A program made the translations under genes and the position numbers. A DNA stretch of 64,000 nucleotides from Crossiella equi. GTDB lineage: Bacteria; Actinomycetota; Actinomycetes; Mycobacteriales; Pseudonocardiaceae. Below are positions 37,357-47,525 of the stretch, in pieces. Where the stretch lies: contig NZ_JAGIOO010000001.1 of assembly GCF_017876755.1 (NCBI RefSeq), positions 6,247,786-6,311,785 on the forward strand, given 5' to 3'. The notes under the pieces were generated by a model, which saw only the letters and a list, made by a program, of their open reading frames with translations, was not told the DNA's origin and made no database searches. Within the stretch, counting starts at the first letter, position 1, and each line of letters starts with the position of its first letter.

Positions 37357-38181
37357 ATGACGCAGTCCAGACTGCTGGTCAGCACCGCCGCCGAGGGCGC
37401 GGACCTTTCTGATGACAGCCCGCGCTACTCACTCCTGGTGGCCCGGGACAGCGATGAGGTGCGGGCCGCGCAGCGCCTGCGCTACCGCGTCTTCGCCGAC
37501 GAGATGGGTGCCAACATCACCTGTCGCACGCCGGGCGTCGACGAGGACTACTTCGACGAGTTCTGCGACCACCTGGTGGTGCGGGACGACCGCAGCCAGG
37601 AGATCGTCGGCACCTACCGGATGCTGCCGCCCGAGCGCGCGAAGGAGGCCGGTCGCCTCTACTCCGACACGGAGTTCGACCTCACCTCCCTGCGCCGCGT
37701 CCGGCCCGGCCTGGTGGAGACGGGCCGCTCCTGCGTGCACCCCGACCACCGCACCGGCGCCGTGGTCAGCCTGGTGTGGTCGGGCATCGCGCGGTACATG
37801 CTGCTGTCCGGGCACAGCTGGCTCGGCGGCTGCGCCTCGGTGCCGCTGATCGACGGCGGTGCCTACGCGGCCAGCGTGTGGGACATCGTGCGCACCCGGC
37901 ACTACGCGCCCGAGGAGTTCCGGGTCACCCCGCTCAGCGGCTGGGACCCGGACGGCATCGAGCGCATCCCGCAGGCCTCGCTGCCCGCGCTGCTCAAGGG
38001 CTACCTGCGCCTGGGCGCCTGGGTGTGCGGGCGGCCCGCGCACGACCCCGAGTTCGGCGTGGCCGACATGTACGTGCTGCTGTCCATGGACCGGGTCGAC
38101 CACCGGTACCTGCACTTCCTGCTCGGCCCGGAGATGGCCGCGCAGTTCCGGGCGCGCAACCTGCCGCCGTCACCCCGCTGA
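37357..38181 (+). CDS. GNAT-fold N-acyltransferase, OlsB-like (Rv3027c-like)
   Basis: A 274-residue protein of the ornithine acyltransferase/hemolysin-like GNAT group. SDEVRAAQRLRYRVFADEMGA, YFDEFCDHLVVRDDRSQEIVGTYRML and LVETGRSCVHPDHRTG are typical. OlsB transfers a 3-hydroxyacyl group to the amine of ornithine, first step in ornithine-lipid synthesis; related proteins use other amino acids. It is next to the plsC-like gene (75 bp), the classic olsB-olsA pairing, so a two-step amino-lipid synthesis is likely (inference). ATG at 37357; no clear Shine-Dalgarno. Cytoplasmic or peripheral membrane. Confidence 0.85.
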   Translation: MTQSRLLVSTAAEGADLSDDSPRYSLLVARDSDEVRAAQRLRYRVFADEMGANITCRTPGVDEDYFDEFCDHLVVRDDRSQEIVGTYRMLPPERAKEAGRLYSDTEFDLTSLRRVRPGLVETGRSCVHPDHRTGAVVSLVWSGIARYMLLSGHSWLGGCASVPLIDGGAYAASVWDIVRTRHYAPEEFRVTPLSGWDPDGIERIPQASLPALLKGYLRLGAWVCGRPAHDPEFGVADMYVLLSMDRVDHRYLHFLLGPEMAAQFRARNLPPSPR

Positions 38182-38256
38182 GGTTTCCGGGGCTGCTCAG
38201 GTGCGGTACAGGCCGGATTCCTCTGGAGTTCAGCCACGGCACCGACCCTGGACGGC

Positions 38257-39141
38257 ATGACCGCTGGTCCGGTTGAGGCAGTTCATTCCTGGTGGCCGCA
38301 CTCGCCGTGCGGCTCGTGGTGCCTGCCGAGCGAGGGCTCCCTGCCCGGGGTGTCCCCGGCCCGTCTGGTGCTGCGCCTGGTGTCCCTGGCGTCGGTGGTG
38401 CTGCTCGGCCCGCTCGCCGCCCTGTCCCTGTCCGTGCTCGGCCCGCGGGGGCGCTCGGCCGTGCTCCGCGGCTGGTTCCGGCTCCTGCTGCGCGCGCTGG
38501 GCACCCGGCTGCGCGTGTACCACCCCGGCGCGCTCGTCGTTGCCCGTCCGAGGGAGGGCGGGGGCGTGCTCGTCGTGGGCAACCACACCTCCTGGCTGGA
38601 CGTGGCCGTGCTCAACGCCCTGCGGCCGGTGCGCATGCTGGCCAAGCGCGAGGTGCGCGACTGGCCGCTGATCGGCGTGCTGGCGGCCCGTGCGGGCACG
38701 TTCTTCCTGGACCGGCGGCGTCTGTCCGCCCTGCCCGGCACCGTCGCCCAGCTCGCCTCGGCGATGCGTGCGGGCGCCGCGGTCGGCGTCTTCCCCGAGG
38801 GCACCACGTGGTGCGGACCGGCCTCCGGGCCCTACCGGCACGCCGCCTTCCAGGCCGCGCTGGACGCGGGGGTGCCCGTGCGGCCGGTGGGGCTGAGGTT
38901 CATGGTGGCCGACCGGGAGACCACGGCGGCCTCGTTCATCGGCGAGGAGGGCCTGCTGACCTCGCTGCTGCGCGCGGCCCGGCTGCGCGGGCTGGTGGTG
39001 GAGGCCCACGTGCTGCCGCTGGTGCACCCCGAGGGCCACGACCGCCGGTCGATGGCCAGGACCGTGGAGACCGCGGTGTGCGCGGCGCTCGGCCACACCC
39101 GCCACACCGAGCACCGGCCCGGTGTGGCCGCGGCGGCCTGA
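38257..39141 (+). CDS. 1-acylglycerol-3-phosphate O-acyltransferase family protein (PlsC/OlsA-like)
   Basis: A 294-residue acyltransferase with an N-terminal membrane segment (LVLRLVSLASVVLLGPLAAL). Catalytic NHxxxxD is VGNHTSWLDVAV (about 107-118), and FPEGTTWCG (about 179-187) is block III. It transfers an acyl chain to a hydroxyl of a glycerol- or amino-lipid. Following the OlsB-like gene it may act as OlsA, making ornithine-type lipid; a phosphatidic acid role is the alternative. Homologous to Rv3026c (from memory). Start ATG at 38257; the first about 35 residues are atypical and the true start may be slightly downstream. Confidence 0.88.
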   Translation: MTAGPVEAVHSWWPHSPCGSWCLPSEGSLPGVSPARLVLRLVSLASVVLLGPLAALSLSVLGPRGRSAVLRGWFRLLLRALGTRLRVYHPGALVVARPREGGGVLVVGNHTSWLDVAVLNALRPVRMLAKREVRDWPLIGVLAARAGTFFLDRRRLSALPGTVAQLASAMRAGAAVGVFPEGTTWCGPASGPYRHAAFQAALDAGVPVRPVGLRFMVADRETTAASFIGEEGLLTSLLRAARLRGLVVEAHVLPLVHPEGHDRRSMARTVETAVCAALGHTRHTEHRPGVAAAA

Positions 39142-39172
39142 GCCACCGCGGCCACCTCTGCGGCCGGCGGTC

Positions 39173-39424
39173 TCACTCGTTGTCGAGCGGGACCTGGTGG
39201 GTGACGCCGTCCTGACCCATGTCGAAGGCCACGTCCAGGTCGGGGAGCATCGAGCCCTCGACCTGGTCGGCGAGCGCGTCGCTCATCTGGTCGTCGAACT
39301 GCTGGCTCATCTCGGTGGCCGCCTCCTCGACACCGGGGACCTCGTCCGCGAAAGCGGCGGGGGCGGCGGCGAAGAGCGCGAGTCCGGCGAGCACGGCGGC
39401 AACCACGGCACGGAGAGTGCGCAT
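39173..39424 (-). CDS. Small secreted acidic protein, function unknown
   Basis: An 83-residue protein with a clear signal peptide: MRTLRAVVAAVLAGLALF followed by AAAPAAFADE, with an A-x-A type cleavage site after FADE/before EVPG. The mature part is acidic and amphipathic (EEAATEMSQQFDDQMSDALA). No Cys. The ATG at 39424 is chosen because AAAGGATGT lies upstream; ATG at 39454 is possible. It converges on plsC and diverges from the first MFS gene. Not recognised; could be a small periplasmic or wall-associated factor. Confidence 0.7.
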   Translation of the reverse strand: MRTLRAVVAAVLAGLALFAAAPAAFADEVPGVEEAATEMSQQFDDQMSDALADQVEGSMLPDLDVAFDMGQDGVTHQVPLDNE

Positions 39425-39542
39425 GAGATCAACATCCTTTGGTGAGTAGCCCATGCGTGGGTGCGTCACGCACAGTACTCGACTGCTCACCCAGAGGGAA
39501 ATCGCTGGACCTCCACCGCGCTGGAGCTTGCACGCTGTCCCG

Positions 39543-40910
39543 GTGACCTCCACGCCCCTGCCCGTGAAGCCCCCGAGCCCGCTGTGGGCCCCCGACCGCC
39601 GGGCCACCACGACCGGCCTGCTCCTGCTCGTCACCCTGGCCGCCTTCGAGGCCATGGGCCTGGGCACCGCCCTGCCCACGATCATCCGCGAGCTGGACGG
39701 CGCGGCCCTGTACTCCTGGCCCTTCACGGCTTTCCTGGCCGCGAGCATCATCGGCAACGTCTTCGCCGGACGCGTCTCCGACCGGGTCGGCCCGGTGCCC
39801 GGACTGCTCGCCGGGCCCGCCCTGTTCTTCCTCGGCCTGCTCGTCGCGGGCACCGCGGACTCGATGGTCCAGCTGCTCGTCGGCCGGGCGTTGCAGGGCC
39901 TGGGCGCGGGCACGCAGATCGTCGCGCTGTACGTCCTGGTCGCCATCGTGTACCCCGAACGGGATCGCCCGGCCGTGTTCGGCGCGCTGGCGGCCGCCTG
40001 GGTGCTGCCGTCCCTGGTCGGGCCGACCGTGGCCGGGCTGCTCGCCCAGTACCTCAGCTGGCGGCTGGTCTTCCTCGGGCTGGCGCCGCTGGTGCTGCTG
40101 GGTTTGCTCCTGCTCGTGCCCACGGTCCGGTCCACGCGGGCGCGCGGGTCCACCGGGCAGGACAGCGCCCCGCGCCGGTGGCTGCCGCTGGCCGCGTTCG
40201 CCGCCGGGATCGGCCTGCCCGCGCTGACCTGGGCCAGCCAGCACCCCTCGGTGTCCTCGGTCGCCCTGGCCGCCGGGGGCCTCGTGCTGCTGGTCCCGGC
40301 GCTGGGCCAGCTGCTGCCCAAGGGCACGTTCCGGGCCGGGCGCGGGCTGCCGGTCACCGTGCTGCTGCGCGGGATGCTCTCCGGCTCGTTCTTCGCCGTG
40401 GAGGCCTACCTGCCGCTGACGCTCAGCTCGGTGCACCACTACTCGCCCGCCACGGCCGGGATCCCGCTGACGCTGGGCTCGCTCGGCTGGTCGGCGGCCT
40501 CGATGTGGCAGAACCGCTACCCGGACCTGCCCCGCCCGGTGCTCATCCGCCGGGGCTTCACGCTGCTCACCGTCGGCCTAGCCGGGCTGGTGCTGGTGGC
40601 GCCGAGCTGGGGTCCGTCCTGGCTGGCGGTGCCGCTGTGGATCGTGGCCGGGGCGGGCATGGGGCTGGCGGTGACCAGCACCTCGGTGCTCACCCTGGGC
40701 ATGTCCGAACCGGGGGAGCGCGGGTTCAACTCCTCGGCGCTGCAGATCTCGGACCTGTTGCTGCAGGCGGTGTTCGTCGGTGTCGGCGGGGTGCTGCTCA
40801 ACCTGCTCGGCTCGACCGCGAACCCGACCACCGCCGTGATCACGCTGAACCTGTTGATGGCCGGGGTCGCCGCCACCGGCGCGCTGCTGGCCGGGAGGGC
40901 CGCGAAGTGA
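39543..40910 (+). CDS. MFS transporter, first of three tandem paralogues
   Basis: A 455-residue major facilitator protein with about 12-14 hydrophobic segments. [20 protein letters not shown] with [10 protein letters not shown] and motif-A-like [17 protein letters not shown], then [15 protein letters not shown] (motif C-type), place it in the DHA drug:H+ antiporter group. It is followed without gap by a second and then a third near-identical copy, in turn coupled to the cysteine desulfurase. GTG at 39543 has no Shine-Dalgarno. Substrate unknown; drug or metabolite efflux is likely. Located in the cytoplasmic membrane. Confidence 0.9.
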   Translation: MTSTPLPVKPPSPLWAPDRRATTTGLLLLVTLAAFEAMGLGTALPTIIRELDGAALYSWPFTAFLAASIIGNVFAGRVSDRVGPVPGLLAGPALFFLGLLVAGTADSMVQLLVGRALQGLGAGTQIVALYVLVAIVYPERDRPAVFGALAAAWVLPSLVGPTVAGLLAQYLSWRLVFLGLAPLVLLGLLLLVPTVRSTRARGSTGQDSAPRRWLPLAAFAAGIGLPALTWASQHPSVSSVALAAGGLVLLVPALGQLLPKGTFRAGRGLPVTVLLRGMLSGSFFAVEAYLPLTLSSVHHYSPATAGIPLTLGSLGWSAASMWQNRYPDLPRPVLIRRGFTLLTVGLAGLVLVAPSWGPSWLAVPLWIVAGAGMGLAVTSTSVLTLGMSEPGERGFNSSALQISDLLLQAVFVGVGGVLLNLLGSTANPTTAVITLNLLMAGVAATGALLAGRAAK

Positions 40911-42262
40911 CCTCGACGACCACCCGACGCCCCTCCGCCCTCTGGTCGCCCGACCGCCGGGCCACCACCGCCGGGCTGCTCCTGCTCGTCACGCTGGCCG
41001 CGTTCGGCGCCATGGGCCTGGGCACGGCACTGCCGACGATCATCGCGGACCTGGACGGCGCCTCGCTCTACTCCTGGCCGTTCACGGTGTTCCTCGCCGC
41101 CAGCGTGGTCGGCAACGTGCTGGCCGGACGGCTGGCCGACCGGAAGGGCCCGGCCCTCGGAATCCTCGCCGGGCCCGCGCTGTTCCTGGCTGGTCTGCTC
41201 GTCGCGGGCACCGCGGACACCATGGTCCAGCTGCTCGTCGGGCGGGCGTTGCAGGGCCTGGGCGGCGGTACCCAGATCGTGTCGCTGTACGTGCTGGTGG
41301 CGCTGGTCTACGCCGAGCGCGACCGCCCGGCGGTCTTCGGCGCGTTCTCCGCGGCCTGGGTGGTGCCCGCCCTGGCGGGGCCGACCCTGGCCGGGCTGCT
41401 CGTGCAGTACCTGAGCTGGCGGTGGGTCTTCCTCGGGCTGGCGCCGTTCGTGCTGCTGGGCATCCTGCTGCTCGGGCCGACGGTGAAGGCGGTGCGCGGC
41501 CGCGAGCCCGAGCCGGGAGCCCCGCGCCGGTGGCTGCCGCTGGCCGCGGTCGCCGCCGGGGTGGGGGTGCCCGCGCTGACCTGGGCCGCGCAGCACCCGT
41601 CCCCGTCCTCGCTGCTGCTGGCCGTGGTCGGCCTGGCGCTGCTGGTGCCCGCGGTCGGGCAGCTGCTGCCGAAGGGCACGTTCCGGGGCGCCCGAGGGCT
41701 GCCGGTGATCGTGCTGGTCCGGGGCATGCTGTCCGGCTCGTTCTTCGCGGTGGAGGCCTACCTGCCGCTGACGCTCAGCTCCGTGCACCACTACCCGCCC
41801 GCCGTCGCGGGCATCCCGCTCACCGTCGGCGTGCTGGGCTGGGCGTCGGCGTCGATGTGGCAGGGCCGCCACCCCGACCTGCCCCGGCCGGTGCTGGTGC
41901 GGCGCGGGCTGGTGCTGGTCTCCTGCGCCTTGGCCGGGCTGGTGTTCGTGGCGCCGAGCTGGGGCCCGTCCTGGCTTGCGGTGCCGCTGTGGATCCTGGC
42001 CGGGGCGGGCATGGGCCTGGCCATGTCCAGCACGTCGCTGCTGGTGCTCAACCTGTCCGAACCGGGGGAGCGCGGCTTCAACTCCTCCGCGCTGATGATC
42101 GCCGACCTGCTCACCCAGGGCGTGTTCGTCGGCATCGGCGGGGTGCTGCTCAACCTGCTCGGCTCCACCGCCAACCCGACCACCGCCGTGGTGGTGCTGA
42201 ACCTGCTGATGGCCGCGGTGGCCGCGACCGGAGCGCTGTTGGCCACGCGGGCCGCGCGGTAA
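40907..42262 (+). CDS. MFS transporter, second tandem paralogue
   Basis: A 451-residue MFS protein nearly identical to its neighbours along most of its length ([47 protein letters not shown]-like stretch as [18 protein letters not shown]). GTG at 40907 overlaps the previous stop by 4 bp (GTGA), with GGGAGGG upstream. Sequence differs from copy 1 mainly in the loop after motif A ([10 protein letters not shown] versus [10 protein letters not shown]). Same predicted export function. Copies 2 and 3 share the DRKGP loop and appear closest to each other. Confidence 0.9.
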   Translation: MTSTTTRRPSALWSPDRRATTAGLLLLVTLAAFGAMGLGTALPTIIADLDGASLYSWPFTVFLAASVVGNVLAGRLADRKGPALGILAGPALFLAGLLVAGTADTMVQLLVGRALQGLGGGTQIVSLYVLVALVYAERDRPAVFGAFSAAWVVPALAGPTLAGLLVQYLSWRWVFLGLAPFVLLGILLLGPTVKAVRGREPEPGAPRRWLPLAAVAAGVGVPALTWAAQHPSPSSLLLAVVGLALLVPAVGQLLPKGTFRGARGLPVIVLVRGMLSGSFFAVEAYLPLTLSSVHHYPPAVAGIPLTVGVLGWASASMWQGRHPDLPRPVLVRRGLVLVSCALAGLVFVAPSWGPSWLAVPLWILAGAGMGLAMSSTSLLVLNLSEPGERGFNSSALMIADLLTQGVFVGIGGVLLNLLGSTANPTTAVVVLNLLMAAVAATGALLATRAAR

Positions 42263-42304
42263 TCCGCTGGACCGGCAGTGCGGTGGAGGGGGCACAGTGT
42301 CCGG

Positions 42305-43678
42305 GTGACCCCTCCGACCACCGCCCGGGCCCCCTCCACCCTCTGGACCCCCGAGCACCGCGCCGTCACCACCGGCCTGGTGCTGCTCGTGACCCTGGCC
42401 GCCTTCGAGGCCATGGGCCTGGGCACCGCGCTGCCGACGATCATCGCGGACCTGGACGGGGCCTCGCTGTACTCCTGGCCGTTCACCGCTTTCCTGGCGG
42501 CCAGCGTGGTGGGCAACGTGCTGGCCGGGCGGGTCGCGGACCGGAAGGGCCCGGCCTTCGGCATCCTCGCCGGGCCCGCGCTGTTCCTGGCTGGTCTGCT
42601 CGTCGCGGGCACCGCGGACTCGATGGTCCAGCTGCTCGTCGGCCGCGCCTTGCAGGGCCTGGGCGCGGGCACGCAGATCGTGTCGCTGTACGTGCTGGTC
42701 GCGCTGGTCTACCCCGAGCGCGGCCGCCCGGCCGTGTTCGGCGCGATCTCCGCCGCCTGGGTGGTGCCCGCGCTGGTCGGGCCGACCGTGGCCGGGCTGC
42801 TCGTGCAGTACCTGGACTGGCGGTGGGTCTTCCTCGGGCTGGCGCCGTTCGTGCTGCTGGGCATCCTGCTTCTCGGCCCGACGGTCAAGTCGCTGCGCGC
42901 CCGGGCGTTCGAGGTCGAACCGGGGGCGCCGCGCAAGTGGCTGCCGCTGGCCGCCGTCGCCGCCGGGGTGGGGGTGCCCGCGCTGACCTGGGCCAGCCAG
43001 CACCCCTCGCTGTTCTCCATCGGCCTGGCCGCCGTCGGTCTCGGGCTGCTGGTCCCGGCGCTGGGCCAGCTGCTGCCCAAGGGCACCTTCCGGGCCGCGC
43101 GCGGGCTGCCGGTCACCGTGCTGGTCCGGGGCCTGCTGTCCGGGGCCTTCTTCGCGGTCGAGTCCTACGTGCCGCTGACGCTCAGCTCGGTGCACCACTA
43201 CTCGCCCGCCATGGCGGGCATCCCGCTCACGCTCGGCGCGATCGGCTGGGCGGCGGCCTCGATGTGGCAGGGCCGCCACCCCGACCTGCCCCGGCACGTG
43301 CTGATGCGGCGCGGCCTGGTGCTGGTCTCGTTCGCCCTGGCCGGGCTGGTGTTCGTGGCGCCGAGCTGGGGCCCGTCCTGGCTGGCCGTACCGCTGTGGC
43401 TGCTGGCGGGTTCCGGCATGGGCCTGGCGATGTCCAGCACGTCGGTGGTGGTGCTCGGGCTGTCCGAACCGGGCGACCGCGGGTTCAACTCCTCCGCGCT
43501 CCAGCTGGCCGACCTGCTCACCCAGGCGGTGTGCGTCGGCATCGGCGGGGTGCTGCTCAACCTGCTCGGCTCCACCGCCAACCCGACCACGGCTGTGATC
43601 GTGCTCAACTCGCTGATGGCGGGGGTCGCCGCGATGGGGGCCGTGCTCGCCTCCCGGGCTACCCTGAAGCGGCCATGA
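42305..43678 (+). CDS. MFS transporter, third tandem paralogue
   Basis: A 457-residue MFS protein, third tandem copy, with the same landmarks ([71 protein letters not shown]). The C-terminus ends LKRP and its stop overlaps the cysteine desulfurase ATG by 4 bp (ATGA). GTG at 42305; the Shine-Dalgarno GGAGGGGG lies 14 nt before, a little far. Intergenic gap to copy 2 is 42 bp. Because cysteine desulfurase and mnmA are housekeeping genes, the MFS triplet seems to have grown by duplication within this conserved locus. Confidence 0.9.
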   Translation: MTPPTTARAPSTLWTPEHRAVTTGLVLLVTLAAFEAMGLGTALPTIIADLDGASLYSWPFTAFLAASVVGNVLAGRVADRKGPAFGILAGPALFLAGLLVAGTADSMVQLLVGRALQGLGAGTQIVSLYVLVALVYPERGRPAVFGAISAAWVVPALVGPTVAGLLVQYLDWRWVFLGLAPFVLLGILLLGPTVKSLRARAFEVEPGAPRKWLPLAAVAAGVGVPALTWASQHPSLFSIGLAAVGLGLLVPALGQLLPKGTFRAARGLPVTVLVRGLLSGAFFAVESYVPLTLSSVHHYSPAMAGIPLTLGAIGWAAASMWQGRHPDLPRHVLMRRGLVLVSFALAGLVFVAPSWGPSWLAVPLWLLAGSGMGLAMSSTSVVVLGLSEPGDRGFNSSALQLADLLTQAVCVGIGGVLLNLLGSTANPTTAVIVLNSLMAGVAAMGAVLASRATLKRP

Positions 43679-44901
43679 CGACTTATCTCGACCACGCGGC
43701 GACCACCCCGATGTTCCCGGGGGCGGTCGCCGCGATGAGTGCGGCGCTGTCCGGGCTGGGCAACGCCTCCTCGCTGCACTCCTCGGGCCGGGCCGCCCGC
43801 CGCCGGGTCGAGGAGGCCCGCGAGGAGATCGCCGCGGTCTTCGGCGCCCGCCCGTCCGAGCTGCTGTTCACCGGCGGCGGCACCGAGAGCGACAACCTCG
43901 CGGTCAAGGGCATCTACTGGGCGCGCCACCAGGCCGACCCGCGCCGCCGCCGGGTGCTGGCCAGCGCGGTCGAGCACCACGCGGTGCTGGACGCGGTGGA
44001 GTGGCTGGTCGCGCACGAGGGCGCCGAGGTCACCTGGCTGCCCGTGGACCACCTCGGCCGCGTCCGGCCGGAGGCGCTGGCCGCCGCGATCGAGGCCGAC
44101 CCCGAGTCGGTCGCCCTGGTCAGCGTGATGCTGGCCAACAACGAGGTCGGCACGGTCAACCCGCTGCGCGAGCTCGCCGGGATCGCCCACCGGCACGGCA
44201 TCCCGGTGCACTCCGACGCGGTGCAGGCCGCCGGGGTGCTGCCGGTCGACTTCGCCGCGCTCGGTGTGGACGCGCTCACCCTCACCGGCCACAAGTTCGG
44301 CGGCCCGTACGGCCTGGGCCTGCTGCTGCTCAGCCGCGACACCGCGTGCACACCGCTGCTGCACGGCGGTGGCCAGGAGCGCGAGGTCCGCTCCGGCACC
44401 CTGGACGTGCCCGCGGTCCTCGGCCTGGCCGCGGCCGCCCGCCAGGCCGGTGCCGAGCGCGAAGCCCGCGTGGCCGAGCTGGGCGCGCTGCGGGCCGACC
44501 TGGCCGCCGCGGTGCTGGCCGCCGTCCCGGACGCGGTGCTCAACGGCGACACCTTCGACTCGGTGGTCGACGGGATGCCGGGGCGGCTGCCCGGCAACGC
44601 GCACTTCACCTTCCCCGGCTGCGAGGGTGACAGCCTGCTGATGCTGTTGGACGCCAAGGGCATCGAGTGCTCCACCGGCTCCGCGTGCTCGGCCGGGGTG
44701 GCCCAGCCCAGCCACGTGCTGCTCGGCATGGGCGTGGCGCCCGGCGCCGCCCGCGGTTCGCTGCGGTTCTCCCTCGGCCACACCTCGACCGCCGCCGACG
44801 TGGCCGCGCTGGGCGAGGCCATCGGGCCGGTGGTGGCACGGGCCCGCAGCGCGGGCCTGGCCAGCCAGCGACGAAGCGTCCGACCCCCGGCTGGAGTGTG
44901 A
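43675..44901 (+). CDS. Cysteine desulfurase (IscS/NifS family)
   Basis: A 408-residue PLP enzyme that takes sulfur from cysteine for tRNA thiolation and Fe-S clusters. The PLP Lys207 is in [14 protein letters not shown] and the persulfide-forming Cys338 in [26 protein letters not shown] and [13 protein letters not shown] are family motifs. ATG overlaps the MFS stop by 4 bp; mnmA follows after one base, and the pair is the usual sulfur relay to tRNA 2-thiouridine. Homologous to Rv3025c (iscS). Cytoplasmic. Confidence 0.95.
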   Translation: MTTYLDHAATTPMFPGAVAAMSAALSGLGNASSLHSSGRAARRRVEEAREEIAAVFGARPSELLFTGGGTESDNLAVKGIYWARHQADPRRRRVLASAVEHHAVLDAVEWLVAHEGAEVTWLPVDHLGRVRPEALAAAIEADPESVALVSVMLANNEVGTVNPLRELAGIAHRHGIPVHSDAVQAAGVLPVDFAALGVDALTLTGHKFGGPYGLGLLLLSRDTACTPLLHGGGQEREVRSGTLDVPAVLGLAAAARQAGAEREARVAELGALRADLAAAVLAAVPDAVLNGDTFDSVVDGMPGRLPGNAHFTFPGCEGDSLLMLLDAKGIECSTGSACSAGVAQPSHVLLGMGVAPGAARGSLRFSLGHTSTAADVAALGEAIGPVVARARSAGLASQRRSVRPPAGV

Positions 44902-44902
44902 G

Positions 44903-46018
44903 ATGGCCCTGCGAGTACTGGCGGCGATGAGCGGCGGGGTCGACTCCGCGGTGGCCGCGGCGAGGGCCGTCGAGGCCGGGCACGACGTCACCGGCGTGCA
45001 CCTGGCGCTCTCGGCCAAGCCCGGCACGCTGCGCACCGGCTCCCGGGGCTGCTGCACCATCGAGGACTCCCACGACGCGCGCCGCGCCGCGGACGTGCTC
45101 GGCATCCCGTTCTACGTGTGGGACTTCGCCGAGCGGTTCACCGAGGACGTGATCGAGGACTTCGTCGCCGAGTACGCGGCGGGCCGCACGCCCAACCCGT
45201 GCCTGCGCTGCAACGAGAAGATCAAGTTCGCCGCGCTGCTGGACAAGGCGATCGCGCTGGGCTTCGACGCGGTGGCCACCGGCCACTACGCGCGGCTGGC
45301 CCTCCTCGACGGCCACCCTGAGCTGCGCCGCAGCGCGGACGCGGGCAAGGACCAGTCCTACGTGCTGGCCTCGCTCACCCCCGAGCAGCTGGCCCACGCC
45401 ATGTTTCCGCTGGGCGGCGACACCAAGGCCGCGGTGCGCGAGGAAGCCGAGCGGCGCGGGCTGTCCGTGGCGCACAAGCCGGACAGCCACGACATCTGCT
45501 TCATCCCCGACGGCGACACCCGGGCCTTCCTCCAGCGCCGCCTGGGCAGCCAGCCCGGCGAGCTGGTCGACGACGCCACCGGCGAGGTGCTCGGCGCGCA
45601 CGAGGGGGTGCACGGCTTCACCATCGGCCAGCGGCACGGCCTCGGGCTGGACCGCCCGGCCCCGGACGGCCGCCCCCGGTACGTGCTGTCCCTGGAGCCG
45701 GTCTCGGGCACCGTGCGGGTCGGCGGGCGGGAACGCCTCCAGGTCACCGAGCTCGTCGGCGACCGCGCGACCTGGCCGTCCGGCACACCGATCGAGGGGC
45801 CGGTGGAGTGCGTGGTGCAGGTGCGCGCGCACGGCGGCACCGCCCAGGCGGTCGCGCAGCTGCGCGGGGACGACGTGGTGGTGAGCCTGCGCGAGCCCCT
45901 CGGCGGGGTGGCGCCCGGGCAGGGCCTGGTGCTCTACCGCCCGGACGCGGCGGCCGGGGACCTGGTGCTCGGCGCCGCCACCATCACGCGGACTCGCTCA
46001 GCGGCACCGCCGGCCTGA
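44903..46018 (+). CDS. mnmA: tRNA 2-thiouridylase MnmA (TrmU)
   Basis: A 371-residue enzyme that thiolates U34 of tRNA-Lys, -Glu and -Gln. The PP-loop is [14 protein letters not shown] with SGGVDS at 10-15; the nucleophile Cys in [11 protein letters not shown] (about 101) and the persulfide Cys in [12 protein letters not shown] (about 199) are intact. ATG follows the desulfurase stop by one base, giving tight coupling to its sulfur source. The end overlaps the convergent SemiSWEET gene by 35 bp. Essential in many bacteria. Confidence 0.96.
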   Translation: MALRVLAAMSGGVDSAVAAARAVEAGHDVTGVHLALSAKPGTLRTGSRGCCTIEDSHDARRAADVLGIPFYVWDFAERFTEDVIEDFVAEYAAGRTPNPCLRCNEKIKFAALLDKAIALGFDAVATGHYARLALLDGHPELRRSADAGKDQSYVLASLTPEQLAHAMFPLGGDTKAAVREEAERRGLSVAHKPDSHDICFIPDGDTRAFLQRRLGSQPGELVDDATGEVLGAHEGVHGFTIGQRHGLGLDRPAPDGRPRYVLSLEPVSGTVRVGGRERLQVTELVGDRATWPSGTPIEGPVECVVQVRAHGGTAQAVAQLRGDDVVVSLREPLGGVAPGQGLVLYRPDAAAGDLVLGAATITRTRSAAPPA

Positions 46019-46265
46019 GCTCGGTCCGCACCTTCACCGCGACCAGCACCGAGATCAGTAGCAGGGTGCTGGCGTTGGTCACCACGATCACCGCGTCCGC
46101 GCGGGCCAGGCCGTAGCTCACCCACGCGGCCACCCCCAGGCCGAGCGCGAGCAGGTACACCCAGGAGAAGTCGCGCGCGCTGCGCCGCTTCAGGCAGCGC
46201 GCCACCTGTGGCAGCCAGCAGGCCGTGGTCAGCACCCCAGCCAGCGCGCCCATGACCGTGATCAC
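45984..46265 (-). CDS. SemiSWEET/PQ-loop family sugar transporter
   Basis: A 93-residue membrane protein with three hydrophobic segments in the SemiSWEET layout: [20 protein letters not shown] contains the PQ signature LPQ, followed by [20 protein letters not shown] and [20 protein letters not shown]. SemiSWEETs dimerise into one 6-helix sugar facilitator. GTG at 46265 is chosen because AGGGGGT lies upstream and it keeps the natural first helix. It diverges from a ROK regulator (72 bp), suggesting sugar-dependent control. Its 3' end overlaps mnmA. Confidence 0.85.
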   Translation of the reverse strand: MITVMGALAGVLTTACWLPQVARCLKRRSARDFSWVYLLALGLGVAAWVSYGLARADAVIVVTNASTLLLISVLVAVKVRTELRPAVPLSESA

Positions 46266-46283
46266 CTGGATACCCCCTGTTAC

Positions 46284-46291
46284 CTGTACAG
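46284..46291. promoter_or_regulatory. Short palindrome in the SemiSWEET/ROK divergent promoter
   Basis: ctgtacag is a perfect 8-bp palindrome in the 72-bp region between the divergent genes; ctgt also precedes it (ctgttac). A TTTATT -10-like box lies 3 bp downstream. It could be part of a ROK operator; support is weak. Confidence 0.3.
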
Positions 46292-46337
46292 ACTTTATTC
46301 TGGGTGAGAACAAAAGAAGCGTGGCAGGGTAGGGGCC

Positions 46338-47525
46338 ATGAGCACAAGCCCGTTCGCCGAGACCGCCGCCACGCGCCTGCTGTCGCTGGTGCACCGGCAC
46401 GGGCCGCTGAGCAGGGCGGAGATCGGCCGCAGGCTCGACCTGGCGCGCAGCGCGACCGGGGCCGCCATCACCGAACTGGCCGAGCTGGGCCTGGTGCGCA
46501 CCACCGCGCCCGACGGCCCGCGCCGCCTCGGGCGGCCCTCGCCGGAGGTGTCGGTGTGCGAGCAGCCGAGGGTGCTGGCCGCGCAGGTGCGCCCGCGCTC
46601 GCTGACCGTGGCCGCGGTGGGCCTGGGGCGTGCCGTGGCCGAACGCGCGGACGTGCCGCTGCCGGACCCCTCACCGACGGCCGTGGCGGACGCGCTCGCC
46701 GAGCTGGCCCGGCCGGTGCTGCGCCGCCACCCCGGGCTGTCCGGGCTGGCGGTGGCGCTGCCCGCGGTGCTGGACGCCCCGGCCGGGCGGGTGCACGCCG
46801 CGTTCCACCTCGGCTGGCACGACGTGGACATCACCGAGCTGCTGGCCGCGCGGCTGCCGGGGCTGGCGCTGTTCCCGTGCAACGACGGGCACCTGGCCGC
46901 GCTCGCGGAGAGCCGCCACGGCGCCGCGCAGGAGGCCCGGGTCGGGCTCGTGCTCAGCGGCGACGAGTACGGCATCGGCGGCGGCCTGGTGCAGCTGGGC
47001 GTGACCTTCGACGGCAGTGCCGGGCATGCCCTGGAGGCCGGTCACCTGCCGCTGCCGGGCGAGGCGCCGCTGCCCTGCCCGTGCGGGGCCACCGGCTGCT
47101 TCGAGACCCAGGCGGACGCGCGGGCGCTGCTGCGCCGGGCGGGCAGGCCCCTGGCGCCCGGTCAGGACCCCCGTGCCGCGCTGGCTGAGGTGCTGGCGGC
47201 GGCCGAGGCGGGCGAGCCGGTGGCGCTGGCGGCGGTGCACGAGACCGCGGACCGGCTCGGCGCGGGCCTGGCCGTGCTGGTCTCGCTGCTCAACCCGGAC
47301 CTGATCGTGCTCACCGGGCACCTGGTCGGCCTGTACGGGGCCGCCGGGGCCCGGGAGCGGGTGCTGGCCGGGATGGGCGCCAGCCACGTGGCCCGCATCC
47401 ACCCGGTGCCGGTGGTGACGGCGGGCTTGGCCGAGCCGGTGCTGCTGGGGGCGGCCGAGCTGGCGCTGGGCCCGCTGCTGGCCGCGCCCCGGGCGCTCAG
47501 GACCCCGGCGTCCACGCCGAGTTAG
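46338..47525 (+). CDS. ROK family transcriptional repressor
   Basis: A 395-residue ROK protein. An N-terminal winged helix (ATRLLSLVHRHGPLSRAEIG, about 11-60) precedes the ASKHA fold. The zinc site has the typical spacing CPCGATGCFET; GHALEAGHLPLPG carries the zinc His. The ATP-binding and sugar-kinase-like motifs are partly degenerate, so it should be a regulator rather than kinase. It diverges from SemiSWEET and its stop overlaps the next convergent gene by 29 bp. ATG at 46338 has GGTAGGGG. The inducer is probably a sugar related to the SemiSWEET substrate. Confidence 0.88.
   Translation: MSTSPFAETAATRLLSLVHRHGPLSRAEIGRRLDLARSATGAAITELAELGLVRTTAPDGPRRLGRPSPEVSVCEQPRVLAAQVRPRSLTVAAVGLGRAVAERADVPLPDPSPTAVADALAELARPVLRRHPGLSGLAVALPAVLDAPAGRVHAAFHLGWHDVDITELLAARLPGLALFPCNDGHLAALAESRHGAAQEARVGLVLSGDEYGIGGGLVQLGVTFDGSAGHALEAGHLPLPGEAPLPCPCGATGCFETQADARALLRRAGRPLAPGQDPRAALAEVLAAAEAGEPVALAAVHETADRLGAGLAVLVSLLNPDLIVLTGHLVGLYGAAGARERVLAGMGASHVARIHPVPVVTAGLAEPVLLGAAELALGPLLAAPRALRTPASTPS

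Noticed and set aside
39461-42262. 933-residue frame that joins an out-of-frame stretch to the second MFS protein
   Set aside because: The first about 480 codons are an out-of-frame reading of the first MFS gene; the real start is the GTG at 40907 with a GTGA overlap.
40517-43297. 926-residue minus strand frame across the MFS genes
   Set aside because: Gln/Arg/His-rich shadow of the + strand MFS genes, no recognisable fold.
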